Source: an uncultured Lachnospiraceae bacterium
Lineage (GTDB): Bacteria > Bacillota_A > Clostridia > Lachnospirales > Lachnospiraceae
Length of the DNA: 49,936 nucleotides
Direction of reading: 5' to 3'
Assembly: GCA_910577835.1 (NCBI GenBank)
Contig: CAJTOU010000024.1
Location: forward strand, 1-49,936
The stretch's first letter is position 1. Every line of letters begins with the position of its first letter. Both the position numbers and the translations under genes were made by a program. Under the pieces are notes generated by a model that had not been told where the DNA came from, did not search any database, and worked only from the letters and a program-made list of their open reading frames with translations. Shown here piece after piece: positions 42,501 through 49,936 of the stretch.

Positions 42501-43280
42501 GTCACTGATATACTGCTTATAGGTCTGTGTAATCGGCTGATTATAATATCCGCTGTCAAACTGAACATCTTTCAGCTCTGTCAGAAATGTAGTATGACGG
42601 CAATGGTCGGACCAGTAAGTATCCAATACCCTGATTTCTGTCATGGAAGGGTTTCTTTTTTCTTCTTTTTGAAAATAGTTCTGAATATGCAGGAAATCCT
42701 TAAAAGTCATCGCAAGATTTAAAGACTGATATAACTTTTCCAATTCTTCTTTATTCATATCCTTAAATCCATCGAAAATTTTAACATCTGCCGGCTCTTC
42801 AAAAACTGTAAAAAGAGTTTCAGGCTTTTCAATCCCTGTTTCTCTTGAATCCACAGGATTAATGGTAAAATTTTTAATACTCTCAAACTGCTCTTCTGTC
42901 AGTTCTCCTGTAATTACATAAGTGACCGCAGTTTTCACTACCGGCTCCTCATTTTCATTTAAAAATTTTATACACTGAACAGCAGAATCTGCTCTCTGGT
43001 CAAATTGTCCCGGAAGAAATTCTACGCTGAATATTTTATCATTCTCATTATATGAAAATTCCTCTTCATACAATATATCAACTGGCAATTCCGCAAATAC
43101 TGTTTTTGCTGCTTTTTTATAAGTATCCTCGCTGATATTTTCCACATCATAACGAACCAGAACCCGCACATTTGTGACAGATTTAATTCCTAGATAACTT
43201 TTGATTTCCTCACCAAGCTCCTTTGCCCTCACAGCATACGGCGCCTTTTTTTCTACATAAACGCGTCTAACCTTGCTCAT
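39504..43280 (-). CDS. purL: Phosphoribosylformylglycinamidine synthase, single-chain (synthetase plus glutaminase)
   Basis: Converts FGAR to FGAM with glutamine and ATP in purine synthesis. 1,258 residues, a single chain carrying both activities: an N-terminal PurS-like part, two AIRS-like synthetase halves (NETHNHPTEIEPFGGAATC; PSIGGKDSMSGTF) and a C-terminal class I glutaminase (FPGTNCEYDS, FPGGFSAGDE, Cys in LGICNGFQALIKLG). This clostridial type replaces separate PurS/PurQ/PurL. GGAGGTACTT precedes the ATG. No purine riboswitch is visible in the 57 bp upstream. Confidence 0.97.
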   Translation of the reverse strand: MSKVRRVYVEKKAPYAVRAKELGEEIKSYLGIKSVTNVRVLVRYDVENISEDTYKKAAKTVFAELPVDILYEEEFSYNENDKIFSVEFLPGQFDQRADSAVQCIKFLNENEEPVVKTAVTYVITGELTEEQFESIKNFTINPVDSRETGIEKPETLFTVFEEPADVKIFDGFKDMNKEELEKLYQSLNLAMTFKDFLHIQNYFQKEEKRNPSMTEIRVLDTYWSDHCRHTTFLTELKDVQFDSGYYNQPITQTYKQYISDREEVFQGRKDKFVCLMDLALMAMRKLKKEGKLADQEESDEINACSIVVPVEIDGKTEEWLVNFKNETHNHPTEIEPFGGAATCLGGAIRDPLSGRTYVYQAMRVTGAADPTKSLKETLKGKLPQKKLVRQAADGYSSYGNQIGLATGYVKEIYHPDYVAKRMEIGAVMGAAPRRAVIRETSDPGDIIILLGGRTGRDGCGGATGSSKVHTTKSLETCGAEVQKGNAPTERKIQRLFRREEVSLLIKKCNDFGAGGVSVAIGELADGLDINLDMVPKKYAGLDGTEIAISESQERMAVVVSPENVDEFMKYAAEENLEAVKVAIVKEEPRLTMKWRGKTIVDISRAFLDTNGAHQETGVLVDMPIKEDNFFQKGSIENVKEKWLETLSDLNVCSQKGLVEMFDGSIGAGSVFMPYGGKYQTTEVQTMVAKLPVLKGNCDTVTMMSYGFDPYLSSWSPYHGAIYAIVESVARIVAAGGDYKKIRFTFQEYFRRMTEEPRRWSQPFAALLGAYDAQLGFGLPSIGGKDSMSGTFNEIDVPPTLVSFAVDVAKQGDIITPELKKAGNKLVKFVIERDEYDKPVYDRVMKVYQAVHELIQKKVILSAYALDAKGVAAAVSKMAFGNGLGVNIEESVKAEDLFAVEFGNLVAEVSAEKLKELEEVMKELPDSYMTIGTVTNNAGFTYGTVEISMEQAFEAWKTPLEKVFPTRASDKKESLDTPVYHADNVYICKHKVARPTVFIPVFPGTNCEYDSTKAFEQAGADVVVKVFKNLNAEDIRESVAVFEKSIDNAQIIMFPGGFSAGDEPDGSAKFFATAFQNEKIKEAVHRLLEQRDGLALGICNGFQALIKLGLVPDGQITGQDEKSPTLTFNTINRHISKMVYTKVVSNKSPWLLQAELGKTYVTPASHGEGRFVAGQEWLKKLFENGQVATQYVDEAGNPTMDEEWNVNGSYAAIEGITSPDGRCFGKMAHIERKGRSVAMNIYGEQDMKVFESGVKYFMS

Positions 43281-43337
43281 AAGTACCTCCAGATATTTTT
43301 AATTTATTATTTTCATCAGGAAATCACTTTGTATTTC

Positions 43338-44102
43338 CTATAATGCTGCCCTGAAAGAGCTGCTGCTTTTTATCATACCACGTTTTCCCAGAAAACACAA
43401 AAAGAAAATGATGATATTTATAATTACAAACAAAACAGCAATCCGAACCCCCATATCCATAAAGAATCCTTCCGGCAGTATATTAATCAGACGGCTGATA
43501 TCAGGGTCCAAAAGCCAGTTATCATTGTCAAATAAAAGAAGATGCATGGCTGTAAAAACCGCATTGAAATTTACACATGCCGCAATCACGATACAAAAAA
43601 GCAGCAGCCACAATACGCCAATGCAACACTGAATTTTGCCGCACAGAGAAATAAAAGCGTGTCTGACGCCATTTGTAAGAATAAGCATTAAAATACAGAA
43701 AATAAAAATACAGATACAAATCTTCCTCAAAGCCAGCGCACCTATAAATAATTCCTGTACATCCGCCATATGACTTTTATCAATTTCATTGAACATTTCC
43801 TTTTCTGTACCATCTATCTGTGCATATATTACCAGATTTTCTCTGTCTCCCCGAAGATATGACATCATTTCCTTTGTCACTCTCATCAGCTCATCCATTT
43901 CCATATTTACAATGGAATGTTCATTATTTACATTATATTTTCGATACTCTTTTTCATAAAATCCATAATCACTGTAACAGGCAATCTCAAAGGCTGTTAC
44001 AAACATAATAAAAATCAGCGATAATCCCGCGATTATCCCTATAATTGTTCCTGTAATCACTCCTGCCAGATTTTTAAAAAAATTACAATGAAAAAATCTC
44101 AT
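43338..44102 (-). CDS. DUF1461 (TIGR01906-type) integral membrane protein
   Basis: 254 residues with about five membrane helices. The extracellular segment NAVFTAMHLLLFDNDNWLLD, then PDISRLINILPEGFF, is the family signature. Related proteins occur widely in Clostridia with no established function. The start overlaps the stop of the helicase gene (ATGA). Confidence 0.88.
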   Translation of the reverse strand: MRFFHCNFFKNLAGVITGTIIGIIAGLSLIFIMFVTAFEIACYSDYGFYEKEYRKYNVNNEHSIVNMEMDELMRVTKEMMSYLRGDRENLVIYAQIDGTEKEMFNEIDKSHMADVQELFIGALALRKICICIFIFCILMLILTNGVRHAFISLCGKIQCCIGVLWLLLFCIVIAACVNFNAVFTAMHLLLFDNDNWLLDPDISRLINILPEGFFMDMGVRIAVLFVIINIIIFFLCFLGKRGMIKSSSSFRAAL

Positions 44103-46708
44103 AAATTATCCTCCTGATTTTCTGTTCCGCTTTCTGTTTTCTTCCAGAAATCTTCCACTTTTTGGGAAATTCCCTGCAGATTTATCACTTCCCTGTCATG
44201 CCATTCTCTTGGAAATAATGCAGAATATTCTTTTCTTAAAAATCTGTCATCTAAAAGGATAATAATCCCTTTGTCATTTTCGGTTCGTATTACCCTTCCT
44301 GCTGCCTGAAGCACTTTATTAATACCGGGATAGAGATAGGCATAGTCAAATCCATTTCTGCCGGATTCCTCAAAATAAGTTTTTACCACTTCTTTTTCCA
44401 TACATACCTGCGGAAGTCCCGCACCAATAATAATGGAACCAATCAGCTTATCTTCTGTTAAATCAATTCCCTCTGAAAAAATTCCTCCCATTACACAAAA
44501 GGAAAGAAAAGTTTTCTGATGAAAATTGTGAAACGCTGAAAGAAATTCTTCTCGTTCCAGCTCTACCATTGACTGCTTCTGGACAGCGATTTCATAATCT
44601 CCTCTGCCTCTTTCTATTTCCTTTAAAATTTCCTCCATAAATCGATAGGAAGGGGCGAATATCATATAATTACCCTTTTTGGCAGAAACAGTTTTTTCAA
44701 TATACTCTGCAATTTTTCGATATTCAGTTACAGTTCTTCTTGTATATTTACTGCTTACATCGTTCGCTACAAGTATTTTTCTATTTTGACTGTTAAAAGG
44801 TGAATCGATATAAATAGCGTAATCATTTATATCACCACTTAATAATAGTTTATAATAATTCACCGGCAACAGCGTAGCAGAAAAAAAGACTGTGCTGACT
44901 GCATGTTCCATACATGCTTTCAAATTGGCGGAAGGATTAATACACATCAATCTGACAAGAAACACTTCATCAGAAATACCCCTTTTAACAGATGCTTCAA
45001 AGGCTCCTTCAAAAGACTTTTCAGCAAATCTTTCAAAGGAAAGCAGATGACCGCAGATTTCATAATAGCTGTGACCTCCTTCATCTTTTAAGAATGTACA
45101 GTCATACATGTTTAAAAAATGGATAATGGAAAAATAGAAATCGAGCACTTCGTCTCTGCCCTCAAATTCTCTGTAATCATCCAGAAATTGTTCCATATAT
45201 CCATACAGCTTTTCAAGCTGCATAATAAAATCGCCGATTTCTTCCAGATATACATATTCTCTGTCACACATGCGCTTATATGCCAGCATGGTGCGGTTGC
45301 AGTCCTCCAGCGCCTTTGTGACTCTGTTATCTCTGTGTGCAATAATTTTTTTGACAGCCAGCATGTCTTCTTTTTTTAAATCAGCACTGTACATCGCGCG
45401 AGCCCGTTCCACAAGATTATGCGATTCATCTACAAGAAAAAGATAGCGTTCGCTGTTATTTCCGGAAAAATAACGCTTTAATGATACTGTGGGGTCAAAA
45501 GCATAATTGTAATCACAGATAACCGCATCTGCAAAATTACTGACATCAAGGCTTAACTCATATGGACATACCTGATGTTTATCAGCATAGCTCAGTATAA
45601 TTTCTCTTGTAATGTCCTGTTCATGAATAATGATATCATAGACGGCATCGTTAATTCTGTCAAAATGCCCCTTTGCACGCTCACAATAATCAGGATTACA
45701 CTTTGTTTCTTTCTTTACACACATCTTATCCTTTGCGGTAATCACTATAAAATGAAAGGCGAGTCCGTTTTCTCTGAGCTTTTTAAAAGAATCCTGCGCT
45801 ACCTGTCCCGTAATCGTCTTTGCGGTAAGATAAAAGATTTTATCGACAAGCCCTTCTCCTGCCGCTTTTACTGCCGGAAAAATCACAGACATTGTTTTTC
45901 CCACACCAGTAGGAGCCTGTATGAAAAGCTCTTTCTTCTGCAAAACTGCCTTGTAGACAGATACTGCGATTTCCTTCTGACCCGGACGATAGGAAAAAGG
46001 AAACTCTGCTGATTTCGCAGTACGGATTTTTTCTTTGCTGTGTTCAAATGTAAATTTCACCCATTTTTCATAGAGTTTCAGGATGCCGGAAAACCATGCG
46101 GAAAGTTTGTCGAAACTGTATTCTTTTTTCAGGCGTTTTACTTCTTCTGTTTCAATATTGACATAGGTAATCTGGATACTGATTTTTATAAGGTTTGTAT
46201 TTACAGAACCAATATTTGTATGATTTATATCTGCGGAACCGGCATTTATGGAATCAGTATTTACAGAATAAATATTTGCAAGATACATATAGGCATAACA
46301 CATCGCCTGTGCTTCATGTAAAATATCTGGTTTTTCAAGCTTCATCACATCTTTGTACATACACTTGATTTCATCAATCATAACCTCTGCTGGAATTTTA
46401 TCTGAGCAATCACAGGCGCTGGCTGTATGATTTTCATCATATATACATTCAATTCCATCTGCCCTGCCCTCTACCGTAAGTGTAAATTCTTCATACTTTA
46501 TATGAACTTTCAACGGCACTTCTGCCTGATAGTTCCCATTCATTTTTCCCTGTATTTTTCTGTGCAGCCTGATTCCCTGCTGCATGGCGTCAGCATTACC
46601 TTTTCCTGCAAAACGATTGTCAATATTTCCACTTCGCAGTATAAATTCTACTAAATTTCTTACAGATATTTTGATATTTTTTTCTTTTTCTTTCATCTTA
46701 TTACTCAT
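44099..46708 (-). CDS. DinG/Rad3-like superfamily 2 helicase with N-terminal nuclease-like domain
   Basis: 869 residues. An N-terminal PD-(D/E)XK/RecB-like domain (about 1-210: GRADGIECI ... MIDEIKCMYKD ... HEAQAMCYAYMY) is followed by a DEAD_2 helicase core. Walker A is APTGVGKT and Walker B DESHNL. Iron-sulfur cysteines are in MCVKKETKCNPDYC and VCPYELS, with a C-terminal helicase half GIFSEGIDL and QAAGRVIRTENDKG. It likely unwinds DNA for repair. The nuclease domain carries a three-fold 10-residue Asn/Ser-rich repeat. The ATG at 46708 overlaps the stop of the preceding gene. Translation also reaches DUF1461 by ATGA coupling. Confidence 0.92.
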   Translation of the reverse strand: MSNKMKEKEKNIKISVRNLVEFILRSGNIDNRFAGKGNADAMQQGIRLHRKIQGKMNGNYQAEVPLKVHIKYEEFTLTVEGRADGIECIYDENHTASACDCSDKIPAEVMIDEIKCMYKDVMKLEKPDILHEAQAMCYAYMYLANIYSVNTDSINAGSADINHTNIGSVNTNLIKISIQITYVNIETEEVKRLKKEYSFDKLSAWFSGILKLYEKWVKFTFEHSKEKIRTAKSAEFPFSYRPGQKEIAVSVYKAVLQKKELFIQAPTGVGKTMSVIFPAVKAAGEGLVDKIFYLTAKTITGQVAQDSFKKLRENGLAFHFIVITAKDKMCVKKETKCNPDYCERAKGHFDRINDAVYDIIIHEQDITREIILSYADKHQVCPYELSLDVSNFADAVICDYNYAFDPTVSLKRYFSGNNSERYLFLVDESHNLVERARAMYSADLKKEDMLAVKKIIAHRDNRVTKALEDCNRTMLAYKRMCDREYVYLEEIGDFIMQLEKLYGYMEQFLDDYREFEGRDEVLDFYFSIIHFLNMYDCTFLKDEGGHSYYEICGHLLSFERFAEKSFEGAFEASVKRGISDEVFLVRLMCINPSANLKACMEHAVSTVFFSATLLPVNYYKLLLSGDINDYAIYIDSPFNSQNRKILVANDVSSKYTRRTVTEYRKIAEYIEKTVSAKKGNYMIFAPSYRFMEEILKEIERGRGDYEIAVQKQSMVELEREEFLSAFHNFHQKTFLSFCVMGGIFSEGIDLTEDKLIGSIIIGAGLPQVCMEKEVVKTYFEESGRNGFDYAYLYPGINKVLQAAGRVIRTENDKGIIILLDDRFLRKEYSALFPREWHDREVINLQGISQKVEDFWKKTESGTENQEDNL

Positions 46709-46931
46709 CAAATGTGACAGTTACAAAAAAGCCTCTGTCAGTCTGATGAACCTTTTTTACAACTCCCTTTCTTGTTTTCAGTCGTTCTCGAAACTGATAA
46801 TTGGCAGACATTGCCACAGCAGGCTCTAAAGTATAATAATAACTGCCGGGAAGCTTTCCTTCTGTAATCTCTACTTCCTGCCCCTCTGTAATCAGTCCTT
46901 CTCGTTCCATTTTAAATTCCATGTCACGCAT
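46701..46931 (-). CDS. Small conserved-looking protein preceding the helicase
   Basis: 76 residues, mainly beta (GLITEGQEVEITEGKLPGSY, KGVVKKVHQTDRGFFVTVTF), resembling a small KOW/SH3-like barrel. Family not recognised. AAGGAAGAAAA precedes the ATG at 46931. It overlaps the helicase start by 8 nt, so the two are likely functionally linked. Confidence 0.7.
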   Translation of the reverse strand: MRDMEFKMEREGLITEGQEVEITEGKLPGSYYYTLEPAVAMSANYQFRERLKTRKGVVKKVHQTDRGFFVTVTFDE

Positions 46932-47021
46932 TTTTCTTCTTCCTTTGATTTTTCTTATTTTTATGAGAAATCACTCCATATTTCCTGTAATTCTTCCTTA
47001 AAAAAGAAATTTATTCTTTTA

Positions 47022-47201
47022 CTAAAGAAATCTATTTAATATTTTATCATATTCATAATCAATACTTTTTAACTTTGCTTCTAATTCTTCCCTGTCACAT
47101 TCGTAAGCCAAAATAAATTCTTCCAGCGAGGAATAATTGTCTCTTAACTGGGTATTTACAAAACTTAACAGCATAATCGGGTCATTTGGAATTGATGTCA
47201 T
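47022..47201 (-). CDS. DUF4250 protein
   Basis: 59 residues, missed by a length cut-off. MTSIPNDPIMLLSFVNTQLR, then DNYSSLEEFILAYECDREELEAKL and a tyrosine-rich end, fits the small DUF4250 family of Clostridia (PNDPxMLLSFVNTKLRD). Function unknown. GGAG lies 6 nt upstream of the ATG at 47201. It is 60 nt after the hydF stop in a co-directional run. Confidence 0.85.
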   Translation of the reverse strand: MTSIPNDPIMLLSFVNTQLRDNYSSLEEFILAYECDREELEAKLKSIDYEYDKILNRFL

Positions 47202-47261
47202 TTCTGTCTCCTTACCACGTTTTTTCCTTTTTAATTTATATTTTCAGTATTTTCCTGAGAA

Positions 47262-48455
47262 TCAAATTTTCAAAATATGAAACACCTCAAGACTTCTTTT
47301 TAAAATTCCATTCATCTGTGCAATCGCCACCCCATAATTTACCATCGGTACTCCTGCCACAACCGCCTGTTCAATACGATGTCTCATTTCCTTTTCATTC
47401 AACATACATCCTCCGCAATGTACAATCAGCTTATATTCCGAAAGATTTTCCGGAAATTCACCCCCGCTGGTAAAGTCATACTCCGGATTTACTCCCGAAA
47501 ATTTTTGAATCCATGCCGGCATTTTCACTGTTCCAATATCATTGCACTGGCGGTGATGCGTACACCCTTCACTGATTAATATTTTATCGCCACTTTTAAG
47601 CTGCGACAGCATTATCGCACCTTTTACAAGCTCCTCCAAATTTCCTTTATACCTCGCAAATAATATTGAAAAAGAAGTAAGAAACATATCATCTGGAATA
47701 TCCTCTGCCACCTTTTCAAAAACCTGTGAATCCGTAATAACGAGCTTGGGCTTTTTTGCAAGCATGGCAAGTGTCTGCTTCAGTTCTGTATCCTGACAGG
47801 CGATAAAAGAACAGTGTGCATCCAATATATCACGCATTGTCTGCTGTTGCGGCAAAATCAGCCTGCCTTTTGGTGCTGCTTCATCTACTGGAAGCACCAG
47901 CAAAACCAAATCTCCCTGTTTAAGCAAATCTGCCACAATAGGTTTTTCATTCCTTACACCTCCTGCAAAAGAGCTGATTTTCTCTTTTAATTCTTTGATA
48001 TTTTCCTTCGTAACAGCGCTGATATATAATTCATTCTCCTTTAATACTTTCCGTTCTGTCAACAAGTCCGCCTTGTTATATACAATGATATACGGAAGTT
48101 TTTTCTCCTGAAAAAGAGCAATAAGCTCCTTATCAGGTTTGTTTATCCCTTTTATGGAATCTATTACAAGTATGGCAATATCAGTTTTCGCAAGAACCTG
48201 CTTTGCCTTTTTTACCCGCAATTCACCTAGTTTCCCCTCATCATCCAGACCGGGAGTATCTATAAGAACCACGGGTCCAAGTGGAAGAATTTCCATTGCC
48301 TTTTTTACCGGGTCAGTAGTCGTTCCTTTTATATCAGAAACCACTGACAGCTCCTGTCCGGTTACAGCATTGACCACACTGGATTTTCCCGCGTTTCTCA
48401 TTCCAAAAAAGCTGATATGAGGTCTTTCTGCTGACACAGTCTCATTTAATCTCAT
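47262..48455 (-). CDS. hydF: [FeFe]-hydrogenase maturation GTPase HydF
   Basis: Scaffold that carries the diiron subcluster and inserts it into the hydrogenase. 397 residues. The GTPase domain has G1 GMRNAGKSS, G2 GTTTDP, G3 DTPGLDD and G4 NKAD. The C-terminal cluster domain has the ligands in GCTHHRQCND and VHCGGCML. AAAGGAG with 9-nt spacing favours the ATG at 48455; the ATG at 48464 touches the ribosome site. It begins 16 nt after hydG ends. Confidence 0.96.
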   Translation of the reverse strand: MRLNETVSAERPHISFFGMRNAGKSSVVNAVTGQELSVVSDIKGTTTDPVKKAMEILPLGPVVLIDTPGLDDEGKLGELRVKKAKQVLAKTDIAILVIDSIKGINKPDKELIALFQEKKLPYIIVYNKADLLTERKVLKENELYISAVTKENIKELKEKISSFAGGVRNEKPIVADLLKQGDLVLLVLPVDEAAPKGRLILPQQQTMRDILDAHCSFIACQDTELKQTLAMLAKKPKLVITDSQVFEKVAEDIPDDMFLTSFSILFARYKGNLEELVKGAIMLSQLKSGDKILISEGCTHHRQCNDIGTVKMPAWIQKFSGVNPEYDFTSGGEFPENLSEYKLIVHCGGCMLNEKEMRHRIEQAVVAGVPMVNYGVAIAQMNGILKRSLEVFHILKI

Positions 48456-48471
48456 AAAACTCATCTCCTTT

Positions 48472-49920
48472 TTAAAAACGAAAATCCCGCCGATTGGAAT
48501 TTTTAATATCACTGATATTCTGCATGGCAAGTTCCCTGACCTTTTTCTTTGGAATACACTTTAATTCCTTCTCAATCATTTCATATCCAATCTTTTTTGT
48601 TTCCTCTGAAGCATAATCTTCAAGATATTCAGATAATGTCATCAATGCATTTGGATGGCAGCAGTTTAAAATCTGCCCATTTTTACACAAACTCATAAAA
48701 CGGTCGCCAGTTCTTCCCTCACGATAGCAGGCTGTACAAAACGACGGTATATGCCCATTTTTCATCAGCCAGCATACAACCTCATCTAACGAACGCTGGT
48801 CTGACACATCAAACTGCTCTGTATCATGCGGCCGTTCCTCCTCTGTATAACCTCCCACTGAAGTGCGGGAACCTCCACTGACCTGTGAAATACCAAGACG
48901 AAGCAGCTTCGAACGAACCTCCTGTGTCTCACGGGTAGAAATAATCATACCGGTATAAGGCACCGCCAGACGAATACATGCGGTAATTTTGGCAAATGTA
49001 TCATCATCAATGCCATTATCAAAGGAAGTCGGGTCAATATCATCCGCCCGCTTTACTCTTGGAACACTAATCGTATGCGGCCCGACGCCATGGACTGCTT
49101 CTAAATGCTCTGCATGCATAATCAGTCCGGCAAATTCATATTTATACATTTCAAGCCCAAACAGCACACCAAGCCCCACATCGTCAATACCTCCCTGCAT
49201 CGCCCTGTCCATTGCCTCTGTATGATATGCATAATCATGCTTTGGACCGGTTGGATGCAGACGGAGATAACTCTCTTTATGATAAGTTTCCTGAAAAAGA
49301 ATATAAGTACCAATACCAGCCTCTTTCAGTCTGCGGTAATTTTCCACAGTAGTAGCCGCAATATTTACATTGACACGCCGGATATCTCCATTTTTATGAT
49401 GCACACTGTAAATCGTCTGAATACAGTCTAAAATATATTCCAGCGGATTATTCACAGGGTCTTCACCAGCTTCAATGGCAAGACGTTTATGTCCCATATC
49501 CTGTAAAGCAGTTACCTCTGCTCTTACTTCCTCCTGAGTCAGTTTTTTTCGTGGAATATGTTTATTTTTCATATGATACGGACAATAAACACAGCCATTT
49601 ACACAATAATTAGATAAATAAAGCGGCGCAAAAATAACAATTCGATTGCCATAAAAAGCAAGCTTGATTTCTTCTGCTATCTTATATATTTTTTCTATTT
49701 TTTCCGGAATTTCACAGGCAAGAAGTACAGATGCCTCGCGATGGGTAAGCCCCGCACAGACATGTCCAAGAGCTGTCTTTTTCGGGCGTGCCTTTTCAAG
49801 AATCTGGTCAATCAGTTCAGAATTATTTTTATTTGCCTCCGCATAAGCAAGTGTTTCGCGGATTTCTTCATCATTAATAAACTCCTCCGCTTTGAGAGAT
49901 TTTGGATTGTAAAGACTCAT
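48472..49920 (-). CDS. hydG: [FeFe]-hydrogenase maturase HydG (radical SAM tyrosine lyase)
   Basis: Splits tyrosine to supply CO and cyanide ligands for the hydrogenase H-cluster. 482 residues. The radical-SAM cluster motif CVNGCVYC has C106, C110 and C113, and the second cluster lies in the C-terminal FCTACYREGRTGDRF and LNCCHP region (CX2C...C). AGGAAAACAATT precedes the ATG. With hydF it implies an [FeFe] hydrogenase and H2 metabolism; hydE and the hydrogenase are not in the window. Confidence 0.97.
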   Translation of the reverse strand: MSLYNPKSLKAEEFINDEEIRETLAYAEANKNNSELIDQILEKARPKKTALGHVCAGLTHREASVLLACEIPEKIEKIYKIAEEIKLAFYGNRIVIFAPLYLSNYCVNGCVYCPYHMKNKHIPRKKLTQEEVRAEVTALQDMGHKRLAIEAGEDPVNNPLEYILDCIQTIYSVHHKNGDIRRVNVNIAATTVENYRRLKEAGIGTYILFQETYHKESYLRLHPTGPKHDYAYHTEAMDRAMQGGIDDVGLGVLFGLEMYKYEFAGLIMHAEHLEAVHGVGPHTISVPRVKRADDIDPTSFDNGIDDDTFAKITACIRLAVPYTGMIISTRETQEVRSKLLRLGISQVSGGSRTSVGGYTEEERPHDTEQFDVSDQRSLDEVVCWLMKNGHIPSFCTACYREGRTGDRFMSLCKNGQILNCCHPNALMTLSEYLEDYASEETKKIGYEMIEKELKCIPKKKVRELAMQNISDIKNSNRRDFRF

Positions 49921-49936
49921 AATTGTTTTCCTTTCT

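Noticed and set aside
43281..43337. Purine riboswitch upstream of purL
   Set aside because: The 57-bp gap is too short and holds no recognisable aptamer; none was seen before purC either.

Overview
The window looks like a chromosomal segment of a spore-forming, strictly anaerobic, low-GC Clostridia member, most likely Lachnospiraceae. The evidence is an alpha/beta-type small acid-soluble spore protein, the [FeFe]-hydrogenase maturases HydG and HydF, a two-gene SufBC-like (SMS-type) Fe-S system, a one-piece PurL of about 1,258 residues, a meso-DAP-type MurE (DNPR motif) and A/T-rich DNA with AGGAGG ribosome sites. Almost all genes lie on the minus strand. The plus strand carries only tmRNA, an AraC regulator, a GH43 lipoprotein and a tiny type I toxin. 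This is mostly core chromosome with small accessory islets.

Layout. 1-58: right end of an IS200/IS605-type element whose body lies outside the window. 131-4440: carAB (carbamoyl phosphate). 4858-6060: secreted coiled-coil SleB-type cell-wall hydrolase. 6143-7649: TnpB-only IS605-type element. 7705-9152: an islet of small orphan genes, including a short DUF4157/HExxH protein with a suspicious in-frame stop. 9166-10257: trpS. 10445-10803: a 174-nt tRNA-Leu-like gene with a structured insertion in its anticodon loop and a tandem duplication of its 3' end. 10997-11322: tmRNA, divergent from it. 11431-15824: dapF-murE-asnB, which make meso-DAP, load it onto UDP-MurNAc-dipeptide and perhaps amidate it. 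16193-17910: AraC regulator converging on a patatin phospholipase. 17951-18733: two inverted copies of a long hairpin repeat with a conserved core and covarying arms. 18761-20688: SMS Fe-S genes and a SASP. 21058-24343: extracellular GH43 arabinanase-like lipoprotein and a polysaccharide deacetylase with cell-wall-binding repeats.

24735-27576 and 37860-39319 hold paralogous ECF sigma / membrane-anchored Ig-like protein pairs. The first is headed by a C39-type peptidase. Both operons are preceded by the same promoter-like block, suggesting two related autoregulated envelope-response modules. Between them lie purC, a sensor-less hybrid histidine kinase, endonuclease V, a nitroreductase, a Nudix hydrolase, several unknowns, a Hol-Tox-like type I toxin and a padR-HAAS-DUF4097 operon with a palindromic operator. 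39504-49920 is a co-directional run: hydG, hydF, a DUF4250 gene, a small gene, a DinG/Rad3-like helicase, a DUF1461 membrane protein and purL.

The two strongest leads for something undescribed are the tRNA-like RNA at 10630-10803 and the paired hairpin repeats at 17951-18733. Family names come from reading motifs, not from database searches.
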